DNA of 23,948 bases from a virus, in the IMG/VR virus record IMGVR_UViG_3300017708_002438, positions 1 to 23,948 of that record. One strand, given 5' to 3'. Numbering within the stretch: the first letter of the stretch is position 1; the number at the start of each line of letters is the position of its first letter. The notes under the pieces are model-generated. The model searched no databases and had not been told where the DNA came from. It saw only the letters and a program-made list of their open reading frames with translations. This document shows positions 16,495-22,603 of this stretch, piece after piece. Both the position numbers and the translations under genes were made by a program.

Positions 16495-17168
16495 TGAGAG
16501 AGGATTTAAGTACTCGAAGAACAAAGACCAACCCGTCTTTTAAGTATGAGCTAAGTGAAGAACAAAAACTTGCAAAAGAAAAAATTCTTGACTCTAAGAT
16601 TGCTATAGTAACTGGTAAGGCAGGCACGTCAAAGACCTTCTTAGCTTCACAGATAGCCTTAGATTTGTTTTTGAAAGGAGGAGTAGAGAGGATGTATATA
16701 GCTCGCCCACAGGTCTCTACAGAGGACATGGGGTACCTTCCAGGAAACAAAGATGAGAAGATGAGGCAGTGGTGTGCTCCTGTTATAGAGAACATGGAGA
16801 TACTCCGAGATAATGGTAAGAAAGAAGTAGAAAAGTGGTTGAAAGAGGGCCAGCTAGAATTATTGCCCTTACAATTCGCTAGGGGTAGAACTGTCACAAA
16901 CAGTGTAATGATTATAGATGAAGCACAAAACCTAACCAAGCTTCAAACATATTTATTCTGTACAAGACTTGGTAAAGGTTCGTTAATGATATTTACAGGA
17001 GACCTTAAACAGAATGACTTAAAACAACCTAGTAGAAGTGGTTTTGCTCAACTCATTGAAACCTCTAACAAATTAGATGAGATGGTTCATGTGGAACTAC
17101 AACAAAATTATAGAGACCCTATTGTTGCTAAATTTATGGAACAATATGAAAAAATTTGTGGCTGGTAA
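16494..17168 (+). CDS. PhoH-like ATPase
   Basis: 224 aa. Walker A GKAGTSKT (41-48), the family signature IARPQVSTEDMGYLPGN (69-85), Walker B with VMIIDEAQN (138-146), sensor-like IFTGDLKQND (166-175) and a C-terminal ELQQNYRDP (201-209). PhoH proteins are P-loop ATPases related to helicase superfamily 1; phage copies are widespread in marine phages and their substrate is unsettled, with RNA or nucleic acid remodelling suggested. The usual extra C-terminal domain of bacterial PhoH is absent, as is common in phages. It starts within the recA stop (TAATG) and its own stop overlaps the nuclease start, placing it in a recombination/replication operon. Confidence 0.92.
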   Translation: MREDLSTRRTKTNPSFKYELSEEQKLAKEKILDSKIAIVTGKAGTSKTFLASQIALDLFLKGGVERMYIARPQVSTEDMGYLPGNKDEKMRQWCAPVIENMEILRDNGKKEVEKWLKEGQLELLPLQFARGRTVTNSVMIIDEAQNLTKLQTYLFCTRLGKGSLMIFTGDLKQNDLKQPSRSGFAQLIETSNKLDEMVHVELQQNYRDPIVAKFMEQYEKICGW

Positions 17169-17644
17169 TGTGGATATACGACAATAAAAAAATTACGTCT
17201 CTAGAGCAAATTCCAAGCGAAGCTATAGGGTTTATATACTGTATACATAATTTTTCGAAAGATAGAATGTATATTGGTAAAAAGAACTTGTATCATTGGA
17301 AAAGGGTTGGAATAAAAAGACATCAAGAGTTAAAACTTGAAGGTTTTGAAGTGAGGAAACACAAAAACAAAAAAAAATCTAAAAAAGGCTTGCCTGTTTG
17401 GGTTTATAAAGCTAAATTAGAGTCTGATTGGCTTATGTATACAGGTTCTAACAAAGAGCTAAACGAGGACATAAAGACAGGAGATAGGATTGAAAAACAC
17501 ATTTGGCAATTTTCAAATTGCTTAAAAAACTTATCCTTTTTGGAAACAGAGGCTCAGTTTAAAATGGATGTTATCAGGGATAATGAAAAATTCTACAATG
17601 GTAACATTCTAGGGAAATATTTCCCAGGGGACTTAAATTGTTAA
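17168..17644 (+). CDS. GIY-YIG family nuclease (Seg-like)
   Basis: 158 aa from ATG 17168, which overlaps the PhoH stop as TAATG; a TTG four codons upstream is open but lacks such a link. GFIYCIHN (21-28) and MYIGKKN (34-40) are the GIY-YIG pair, followed by a basic segment (RKHKNKKKSKKG), ESDWLMYTGSNKELNEDI (85-102) and a catalytic-type Glu near LETEAQF (125-131), then YNGNILGKYF. This is the pattern of phage Seg-like GIY-YIG endonucleases: they cut double-stranded DNA and may act as free-standing homing enzymes or in repair and host DNA breakdown. Placement in a coupled recombination operon argues for a resident repair role, but homing cannot be excluded. Confidence 0.88.
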   Translation: MWIYDNKKITSLEQIPSEAIGFIYCIHNFSKDRMYIGKKNLYHWKRVGIKRHQELKLEGFEVRKHKNKKKSKKGLPVWVYKAKLESDWLMYTGSNKELNEDIKTGDRIEKHIWQFSNCLKNLSFLETEAQFKMDVIRDNEKFYNGNILGKYFPGDLNC

Positions 17645-17645
17645 T

Positions 17646-18635
17646 ATGATTATCAAAGATATAATTAAAAAGCATATTAGAGAGATAATCGATATATATG
17701 CTAAAAAACAAAACTTTACGCACACTGCGGAAGCTTTTTGTGCAAAGTTTAATTACAAATATAGTGACTCTTGGAGAAGAGGGATAAGCAGATACATAAA
17801 TTCTATACCTGAACTAGATGCTGATGTAGCATTGAGAGAAGAGGCAGAGATTGCTAGTCCTGCAAGAGTCCTGATATTTGATATTGAAACTGCTCCACTT
17901 ATGTCCAATATATGGGGCCTATGGAACCAAAATGTAGGACATAATCTATCTATGCTTGAGTCAGACTGGTTTATTATAACTTGGTCTGCAAAATGGCTAT
18001 TTGAGGAGAAAGTTTATACAGGTAAGCTAACTCCAAAAGAAGCTAAAAAACAAGATGATTCTAGGATAGTAAGAAACTTTTGGAATTTACTTGATGAGGC
18101 TGATATTGTAATCGCTCACAATGGTGACAAGTTTGATATAAAAAGAGTTAACACTCGCTTCCTGAAACTGGGTTTACACCCACCTACACCGTACCAGACT
18201 ATTGACACCCTTAAACATGTCAGGAGGAAGTTTAACATATCATCTAACAAATTAGACTATGTTGCTAAGTTTTTAGAACTTGGAGGCAAGATGCAGACTG
18301 GAGGTTTTGAGTTGTGGAGGGGATGCATGGAAGGAGACCAAGAATCTCTCAACAAGATGGAAGAGTACAACATAAAAGATGTGACTCTTCTAGAAGAAGT
18401 GTATCTAAGGATACGTTCTTGGATTACTCCTCATCCAAATATGGGCTTACACATAGGTGAAAACGTAACATGCTGTGCCACATGTGGAGGAACAGACTTG
18501 TCTGTTGTAGGTACTTATAAGACGTATATGTCTGAGTATGATGCACTTAGATGTAATTCTTGTGGAAGCATTAATAGGTCAAGAGCAAGTTCGTTAACCA
18601 CAGAAGCTCGTAGATTATTAACAAAATCAATTTAA
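17646..18635 (+). CDS. DnaQ-like (DEDDy) 3'-5' exonuclease with zinc ribbon
   Basis: 329 aa. Residues 1-60 form a helical, helix-turn-helix-like part (FTHTAEAFCAKFNYKYSD). The exonuclease core follows: IFDIETAP (77-84, D79 and E81), VIAHNGDKFDIKRVNTR (155-171, D164), and YNIKDV (241-246) giving the Y-x-x-x-D of the DEDDy class. A C-terminal zinc ribbon has CCATC (276-280) and CNSC (303-306). This fits ribonuclease H-like 3'-5' exonucleases used in DNA repair or recombination; there is no polymerase domain. The gene starts one base after the GIY-YIG stop and lies in the same operon. Substrate is unknown; the zinc ribbon suggests binding a nucleic acid or a partner. Confidence 0.9.
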   Translation: MIIKDIIKKHIREIIDIYAKKQNFTHTAEAFCAKFNYKYSDSWRRGISRYINSIPELDADVALREEAEIASPARVLIFDIETAPLMSNIWGLWNQNVGHNLSMLESDWFIITWSAKWLFEEKVYTGKLTPKEAKKQDDSRIVRNFWNLLDEADIVIAHNGDKFDIKRVNTRFLKLGLHPPTPYQTIDTLKHVRRKFNISSNKLDYVAKFLELGGKMQTGGFELWRGCMEGDQESLNKMEEYNIKDVTLLEEVYLRIRSWITPHPNMGLHIGENVTCCATCGGTDLSVVGTYKTYMSEYDALRCNSCGSINRSRASSLTTEARRLLTKSI

Positions 18636-18998
18636 ATGAGCGATTTAATGTTTTTAAAAGTAAAAGGGTTTGTCCACACTTTCAAGGAGGAGTCAAGAGC
18701 TGTAGAGTGTGAAGAGTGTTTAAAAGAATCTGAGGAAAGAGCAGAGTCTCTAGGATTAGACAAGGACTCTTTCGAAAGTCACTGCGATGATTTGTGTTCT
18801 GAAAGTGTGTTAGAGAGTAAGAATCTAGAAACTGAAGAGGTGCTGATTAAAGTTTCGGATATTGTTAATATTGCTGAAGCAAACGATGGCAGGGCTATCA
18901 TACAAACATCTTCTGATTTACTACCTAGGTTGTTCAAAGACAACTACAAAGACATTGTAGAAAGATTAATTTCTGTCGGCCAAATAACTATTATATAG
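18636..18998 (+). CDS. Small acidic protein, unknown (120 aa)
   Basis: ATG directly abuts the exonuclease stop. The protein begins MSDLMFLKVKGFVHTFKEES, has an acidic Cys-rich middle (ECEECLKES and HCDDLCSES, about residues 24-55) and ends with a beta/helix segment (IVNIAEANDGRAIIQTSSDL then a helix to the end). That C-terminal order of strand, turn, strand and Glu-rich helix is seen in short phage sensor-like proteins, but the link is weak. The cysteines could bind metal. The function is not recognised. Confidence 0.75.
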   Translation: MSDLMFLKVKGFVHTFKEESRAVECEECLKESEERAESLGLDKDSFESHCDDLCSESVLESKNLETEEVLIKVSDIVNIAEANDGRAIIQTSSDLLPRLFKDNYKDIVERLISVGQITII

Positions 18999-19010
18999 CT
19001 ATCTCAACAA

Positions 19011-19062
19011 ATGTAATATATTTGGATAATATAAATATTTTACATATATTACGATGTAATAT
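19011..19062 (+). promoter_or_regulatory. Operator-like repeat array before the 84-aa gene
   Basis: ATGTAATAT occurs at 19011-19019 and again at 19054-19062, overlapping the start codon at 19061. Between them GTAATATAT (19013-19021) and ATATATTAC (19044-19052) are a perfect 9-bp inverted repeat 22 bases apart. The gap between the genes is only 62 bases. This is likely a promoter/operator for the downstream cluster or an RNA hairpin hiding the start. No matching -10/-35 can be assigned with confidence. Confidence 0.45.
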
Positions 19063-19315
19063 GGCTAAGAATACCTACAAACCAATTAAAGAAAATAATT
19101 ATTGGGATGCTAGAAAGAAATACGATGTCCTGAAAAAATCAGGGGAGCTATTTGAGAAGGATGATAGAATGATTGGGGTTTGGGCATATGATATGAAAAG
19201 ATTTTTAGAACTAAACGAAACACTACAAAAATGGGATGTGGATGTGGTAAACCCAAAAGACCAAAGCCAAGAGGAAAGTAGAGGTGCCATATGGCACGAT
19301 AACAAACAGGAGTAA
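19061..19315 (+). CDS. Small charged protein, unknown (84 aa)
   Basis: I choose ATG 19061 (MAKNTYKPIKENNYWDARKK); the frame is open further upstream from a TTG at 19022, but that part would translate the repeat array before it and has no natural start signal. The protein is charged and helical (VLKKSGELFEKDDRMIGVWA), with no membrane segment. Its stop overlaps the next micro-ORF start by one base (TAATG), and a GGAG (19309-19312) near its end can serve the next start. Function unknown. Confidence 0.7.
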   Translation: MAKNTYKPIKENNYWDARKKYDVLKKSGELFEKDDRMIGVWAYDMKRFLELNETLQKWDVDVVNPKDQSQEESRGAIWHDNKQE

Positions 19316-19398
19316 TGAAAAAACAATTGTGTTTATTTGTAAAATGGATTACCCGAGGCAAAGTTTGTCTAGGATGGTGTTGTATTAAAAAAGATTAG
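19315..19398 (+). CDS. 27-aa micro-ORF, basic Cys-rich peptide
   Basis: ATG 19315 lies in the stop of the previous gene (TAATG), with AGGAG just upstream at 19308-19312, one of the better ribosome binding sites in the window. The peptide starts MKKQLCLFVKWITRGKVCLG, is short, basic and hydrophobic with four Cys, and ends WCCIKKD. It could be a membrane-active peptide or an accessory to the holin-like gene downstream. Too short to assign; reality is supported by the overlap and RBS. Confidence 0.5.
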   Translation: MKKQLCLFVKWITRGKVCLGWCCIKKD

Positions 19399-19404
19399 TA
19401 TAAA

Positions 19405-19476
19405 ATGCCCATAGAAACTGCTATAGTAATTGTATTTTTTTTAGCGTTTCTAATCATAGACACAATCAAAAAATAA
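19405..19476 (+). CDS. 23-aa single-membrane-segment micro-ORF
   Basis: ATG 19405 to TAA 19476, which overlaps the next ATG (TAATG). After a short start (MPIETA) comes one uninterrupted hydrophobic stretch of about 13 residues (IVIVFFLAFLIID), then a Lys-ended tail. This is a plausible tiny membrane protein next to a holin-like gene, such as a small holin partner. The ORF is short enough to occur by chance, but hydrophobicity plus exact coupling supports it. Confidence 0.55.
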   Translation: MPIETAIVIVFFLAFLIIDTIKK

Positions 19477-19718
19477 TGGGAAAGTTCTTTAAAGCAATGT
19501 TTTCAGAAGGAGGGGCAGTATCTTCTAAAAGAGTAGTTACAGCAATGTGCCTGTTCTTTATGCTTATTGCCTTCACATCGAACTTGTTTTGTGGGTACAC
19601 CGTAGAACAACATATGTTTGAATCCTTACAATGGATAGTCATGGCAGGACTAGGATTCACAGCATCAGAAAAATTTTCTGAAATAATAAGTAATAGAAAA
19701 AACCAAAATCATGAGTAA
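19476..19718 (+). CDS. Holin-like membrane protein (80 aa)
   Basis: 80 aa with two hydrophobic segments: VVTAMCLFFMLIAFTSNLFC (about 20-39) and LQWIVMAGLGFTASE (51-65), with SSKR before the first and a charged tail (SEIISNRKNQNHE). Small two-segment proteins of this shape in Bacteroidota phages are often annotated as holins, which make lesions in the inner membrane at lysis. No endolysin is in the window, so lysis is inferred. It is coupled to the 23-aa ORF upstream (TAATG) and overlaps the next gene by 8 bases. Confidence 0.65.
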   Translation: MGKFFKAMFSEGGAVSSKRVVTAMCLFFMLIAFTSNLFCGYTVEQHMFESLQWIVMAGLGFTASEKFSEIISNRKNQNHE

Positions 19719-20430
19719 AAAAGTTTATCATTTTAGAGGACATCGTTATGGTGGGGAAGCCACCATCGGACAAGTAACAGAAGAGTTTTATAATTACTGG
19801 GCTCAGTTAGATGAAGATGACTTTAGTGACTACATCCTACAAGGGTGGGAGGACAATGAGGATGAAAATATCCCTCAAATGACAAAAGATGGTGATGAGT
19901 ATTGGCACGACCTAGATGATATCTTACATTTTTCTGGAAGTTTTGCCACTTCTAATCTAACTTTGACGGATACAGATACTGAAGAGGAGAGGGAAGTAGA
20001 ACATCAATTCTTATGGAGCCGAGAAGGCGGTTTCTTTGACGAGGAAGAGCCTAATTGGGATAATTTGTATGATGGCCTCACTAAAGAAGATTACGTGCCT
20101 ATAGTGGCTTGTATAAGTGAAGAGAAAGGATGGTTAACTAACTGGGTCCTTGAGCTCGATGAGGGAGAAGAGTTTGACGAAAAGAAACTTTCGGCTGGAA
20201 TACTCGAAACTAACTTTGGAGAGTTTGTAGAGAAACTATACTATGATGGTAAAGAATTAGAGGACGATGGGGCCGAAAGTTCAACTGGAAAAGGTTTCAC
20301 TGTAAAGCTTGGATGGTTTAACACAAAATGGGTTGATAACCTAGAACAATACGCTGAAGGAAGTGAAGGACTAACCGAAGCACTAAATGAATTAAAAGAA
20401 CAGCTTGAATGGGAAGCTGAGAATAACTAA
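19711..20430 (+). CDS. Acidic 239-aa protein, unknown
   Basis: The protein is very acidic: Glu and Asp occur throughout, as in QLDEDDFSDYILQGWEDNED and ELDEGEEFDEKKL, with many Trp (for example EYWHDL, REGGFF, EEPNWDN). The start, MSKKVYHFRGHRYGGEATIG, is the only basic part. No membrane segment or catalytic motif is seen. Strongly acidic globular phage proteins can mimic DNA and block host nucleases or restriction enzymes, but that is only a composition argument. A long-range structural or chaperone role is equally possible. It follows the holin-like gene with an 8-base overlap. Confidence 0.8.
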   Translation: MSKKVYHFRGHRYGGEATIGQVTEEFYNYWAQLDEDDFSDYILQGWEDNEDENIPQMTKDGDEYWHDLDDILHFSGSFATSNLTLTDTDTEEEREVEHQFLWSREGGFFDEEEPNWDNLYDGLTKEDYVPIVACISEEKGWLTNWVLELDEGEEFDEKKLSAGILETNFGEFVEKLYYDGKELEDDGAESSTGKGFTVKLGWFNTKWVDNLEQYAEGSEGLTEALNELKEQLEWEAENN

Positions 20431-20454
20431 AAATAAAATTAAAAACGAGAAATA

Positions 20455-21159
20455 ATGCCTAGTTACGATATATCGATTAAAAAAGAAAACCTAGTAAAGC
20501 ACGGATGTGCTGTGCCCGCAGGGTACGTAAGATTAAGTTCAGTGATAGCAAGATTACCTGCATTTCGAGACGAGGCAGCGGCAAGAGCCGCAGGACTAAA
20601 AGACTGTGATATGTATTCAATTGGTAGTACTAACGGTATTGCTATTTTGGGTACAGGAGGTACAGGAGGTACAGGAACAGGAGATAGAGACTTTACAAAT
20701 GCTCTTGACATTGCTATTCCTCAAGAAGAAGTTGTAAAGTATGGTTGCCAAGTGCCAAATGGTTATGTAAGGTTCACATCTGTTTACGGAAGTTTACCTG
20801 TATACGGTACTGAAGCAGCTGCCGTAGGGGACGGACTTAAAAAATGTGACCCTTATCTTTCGGCACTTACTGGAGACTTACAGCTAGTAACTGGTAATTT
20901 TGGTTCCAATAATAATGGGGCAACGGAAAAGAAAGTACCTTACTTTGATGTTGCTATTAAAAAAGAGCAAATTCTATATAGAAACTGCAATCTTCCAAAA
21001 GGATACATAAAACTTAGCCAAGTATTAGCTTCATTACCTGTTTACTCTTCAGCCGAGGCAAAGACTCTTCTACCTGAGTGTGGAGGGTATCTTCGTGTTA
21101 ACACAGCAGGTAAAATTACTGATGGAAACGTTTCTTTCAACAGACAGGTTATACCTTAA
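20455..21159 (+). CDS. Triple-repeat protein, Cys-Pro-Gly-Tyr repeats (234 aa)
   Basis: Three tandem repeats of exactly 80 residues: first Cys at 18, 98 and 178, each followed by PxGY(V/I)(R/K)(L/F) and, about 33 residues later, a second Cys (51, 131, 209). Each starts with a D(I/V)(S/A)I(K/P) strand: YDISIK, LDIAIP, FDVAIK. Gly/Thr- and Asn/Gly-rich linkers join them (GGTGGTGTGDRD and NFGSNNNGATEKK), typical of surface-exposed fibre modules. The same motif lies at the N-terminus of the left-arm partial protein (1-756). Two Cys per repeat may pair in disulfides or bind metal. No signal peptide. A virion decoration, fibre or adhesin role is inferred; the family is unknown to me. Confidence 0.85.
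   Translation: MPSYDISIKKENLVKHGCAVPAGYVRLSSVIARLPAFRDEAAARAAGLKDCDMYSIGSTNGIAILGTGGTGGTGTGDRDFTNALDIAIPQEEVVKYGCQVPNGYVRFTSVYGSLPVYGTEAAAVGDGLKKCDPYLSALTGDLQLVTGNFGSNNNGATEKKVPYFDVAIKKEQILYRNCNLPKGYIKLSQVLASLPVYSSAEAKTLLPECGGYLRVNTAGKITDGNVSFNRQVIP
20650..20676 (+). repeat. Three tandem GGTACAGGA copies in the linker
   Basis: GGTACAGGA occurs three times in a row, coding GTGGTGGTG, the flexible linker after repeat 1 of the triple-repeat protein. Expansion by slippage would lengthen the linker in frame. Confidence 0.9.
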
Positions 21160-21299
21160 TGATTAGGAAAACTCGGAATAAAAGTCAGTGGAAGCTTTTT
21201 TCTAAGGATGGTAGCAAAGTTTTAGGTACTTTTCGAAGTAAGAAGAAAGCTGAAGAAAGAGAACGGCAAATTAATTATTTTAAAAGCAAAAAGAAATGA
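21159..21299 (+). CDS. 46-aa basic small protein
   Basis: ATG 21159 overlaps the previous stop (TAATG). The protein (WKLFSKDGSKVLGTFRSKKK, then EERERQINYFKSKKK) is highly basic, with a central beta hairpin (SKVLGTFRSK) and a helix. The pattern G(K)VLG(T)xxSKxxAxxRExQ(I/V)xYFK recalls very short conserved proteins in many phage genomes, whose function is unknown. Its stop overlaps the next start (ATGAG). Nucleic acid binding is plausible from charge alone. Confidence 0.6.
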   Translation: MIRKTRNKSQWKLFSKDGSKVLGTFRSKKKAEERERQINYFKSKKK

Positions 21300-21454
21300 G
21301 GAATTGGAACTTGACGGTGTCTTTACATTGGCCTCATGATAGATTTGCCTTAGGTTGGGAATACCTAAGACCTACCGAAGAAGTAAAGTTCCACACTACA
21401 GAAATATTTTTGTTAATGATAACAATAACATTTAATTTAGAAAGTAACAATTAA
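21296..21454 (+). CDS. 52-aa small protein, conserved-looking
   Basis: ATG 21296 overlaps the preceding TGA (21297-21299). Trp/His-rich start (MRNWNLTVSLHWPHDRFALG) followed by WEYLRPTEE, a hydrophobic strand EIFLLMITITFNL and a polar end. Short phage proteins with a WPHDRF(A)(L/I)GW pattern and a beta strand tail are familiar to me as unknown conserved genes, so it is probably real. The overlapping start and stop fit operon translation. Function unknown. Confidence 0.6.
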   Translation: MRNWNLTVSLHWPHDRFALGWEYLRPTEEVKFHTTEIFLLMITITFNLESNN

Positions 21455-21465
21455 AACTAGAAATA

Positions 21466-22443
21466 ATGGGATTTAGAAAAAGAGAATCAAACCAAGAAGG
21501 ATTTGGTATTCAAAGAAACGAAAAAATGAAAGCAGGAAGCTCAGTACCTAAGAAGCCTAAAAAAAAGGCTAAGAAAAAAGCTGTAACTAAAAAGCAGGGT
21601 GAGTTTGGTGTAAGTGTCACTCTTCCAAAAATTGGAGGGAGAAGAGGTAGAATTAAAAGAGCATTTAGAGATGACATATTAGAAGCTATTGACGCAGGTG
21701 CATCTATTACTGATTTCAGTACGGAAGAATTAGCTTTTGCATTTGGTCCAAGAAAAGCTGCTAATATTATTGCACAAATAGGTGGAGCTGATAGTATTAC
21801 TATGACTAATCAGCAAGGCCAAGGCCAAGTAGCTACAGGAGGTAGTGCAGTGGCCACAGGAGGTAGTGCAAATGCAAGTGCAGAAGCAAATCCTAACATA
21901 GATGTAGATGCAGATGCCACATTCGAATCAATGGATAATCCAATGATGCTTAAAACAATAGAAGATATGCCAGTAAGTGGAGGTAGGACTGCCCCTGCTT
22001 TACCAGGAGGAGGAAGCGGAAACATTATCATGACCCCAGAAGGTCCAATGATGGTAGACCCTGTTACTGGTCGCCTTCTGCCTATACAAGGAAACCCTTT
22101 CCCCCTTCCTGGTGGATATGGGGCTGGTCGTCCTGTGCAATTACCTTTTGTTCCAGGAATTGACCCAGTAACAGGCATGCCTTTTAACCAAGGAGGAGGA
22201 ATGTATGATGAGTATGGAATGCCTCTTATAATTGATGACATTGGAATAAGAGATAATGTTAGAATAGGTGACGGATACGGGTTTGAAGATGGAGGAATGA
22301 AGTATCAAGGGTCGATGGTAAAACTTCCTACTAAAGGCGGTAAAGAACAGCTGAAAGCAGGTGGTACTAAGAAGAAGAAGAAGAAGGGTAAAGTAATGAA
22401 TAAAAGAAAATCAAATAGATACTCAAGTAAATATGGCTACTAA
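21466..22443 (+). CDS. GFGIQ-leader protein 1, basic ends and Gly/Pro-rich body (325 aa)
   Basis: The N-terminus has SNQEGFGIQRN (residues 8-18), then a Lys-rich stretch (28-43) and KKQG (42-45). A helical part (about 60-105, RRGRIKRAFRDDILEAIDAG) might be a small helix-turn-helix. The body (120-250) is Gly/Pro/Met-rich with repeats such as VDPVTGR and IDPVTGM, and tandem VATGGSA. The end has DGGMKYQGSMVK (275-286) and a poly-Lys tail with KSNRYSSKYGY. Leader and basic segments recur in the genes at 22603 and 23365. It looks mostly disordered and may be an internal or decorating virion protein; no enzyme motif. The leader before the ATG shares AGAAATAATG with gene 20455. Confidence 0.8.
   Translation: MGFRKRESNQEGFGIQRNEKMKAGSSVPKKPKKKAKKKAVTKKQGEFGVSVTLPKIGGRRGRIKRAFRDDILEAIDAGASITDFSTEELAFAFGPRKAANIIAQIGGADSITMTNQQGQGQVATGGSAVATGGSANASAEANPNIDVDADATFESMDNPMMLKTIEDMPVSGGRTAPALPGGGSGNIIMTPEGPMMVDPVTGRLLPIQGNPFPLPGGYGAGRPVQLPFVPGIDPVTGMPFNQGGGMYDEYGMPLIIDDIGIRDNVRIGDGYGFEDGGMKYQGSMVKLPTKGGKEQLKAGGTKKKKKKGKVMNKRKSNRYSSKYGY
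21487..21519 (+). other. Leader motif SNQEGFGIQRN, copy 1
   Basis: Codes residues 8-18 of the 325-aa protein. Codons differ from the other copies at third positions and in the Arg codon family, so the peptide, not the DNA, is being kept. Confidence 0.85.
21835..21870 (+). repeat. Two direct copies of ACAGGAGGTAGTGCA
   Basis: The 15-base unit occurs at 21835-21849 and 21856-21870, coding the doubled VATGGSA in the 325-aa protein; a likely product of local duplication. Confidence 0.85.
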
Positions 22444-22603
22444 TAAAAAAAGAGTTCCAGCGCCCAAGGGGTTTCACTGGATGAAAGAAAGAGGAGGTTC
22501 ACTAAAATTAATGAAAGACCCTTCGACTGGATATAAAAAGCATCCTGGTTCGTCCAAGTATGCTGAGTTTGGTATACAGAAGGTGCATAAAAAGAAAAAG
22601 TAA
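22433..22603 (+). CDS. 56-aa small protein ending in EFGIQK and a Lys tail
   Basis: ATG 22433 overlaps the previous gene by 11 bases; the stop (22601-22603) overlaps the next ATG (TAATG). It begins MATNKKRVPAPKGFHWMKER and has the plan PAPKGFHWMK, then KLMK, then a Pro/His turn, then AEFGIQKVHKKKK. That resembles a widespread short phage family whose C-terminus is xxF(K/G)(V/I)QKxH, so the EFGIQK here may come from that family, not from the GFGIQ leaders of its neighbours. Very basic; a nucleic-acid or virion role is plausible but unproved. Confidence 0.65.
   Translation: MATNKKRVPAPKGFHWMKERGGSLKLMKDPSTGYKKHPGSSKYAEFGIQKVHKKKK

Noticed and set aside
17156-17167. TTG start for the GIY-YIG nuclease
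   Set aside because: ATG 17168 overlaps the PhoH stop as TAATG, the pattern used by many neighbours; the TTG adds only four residues.
19022-19060. Longer start (TTG 19022) for the 84-aa gene
   Set aside because: It translates the repeat array and uses a rare start; ATG 19061 gives a sensible protein beginning.
20455-21156. CRISPR or insertion element reading of the repeats
   Set aside because: The repeats are protein-level with divergent DNA; no direct DNA repeats with spacers, transposase or terminal inverted repeats are seen in the window.
22433-22603. EFGIQK as a fourth certain leader-family member
   Set aside because: This small protein fits another widespread short phage family whose end naturally reads like F-x-V-Q-K-x-H, so the likeness may be coincidental.
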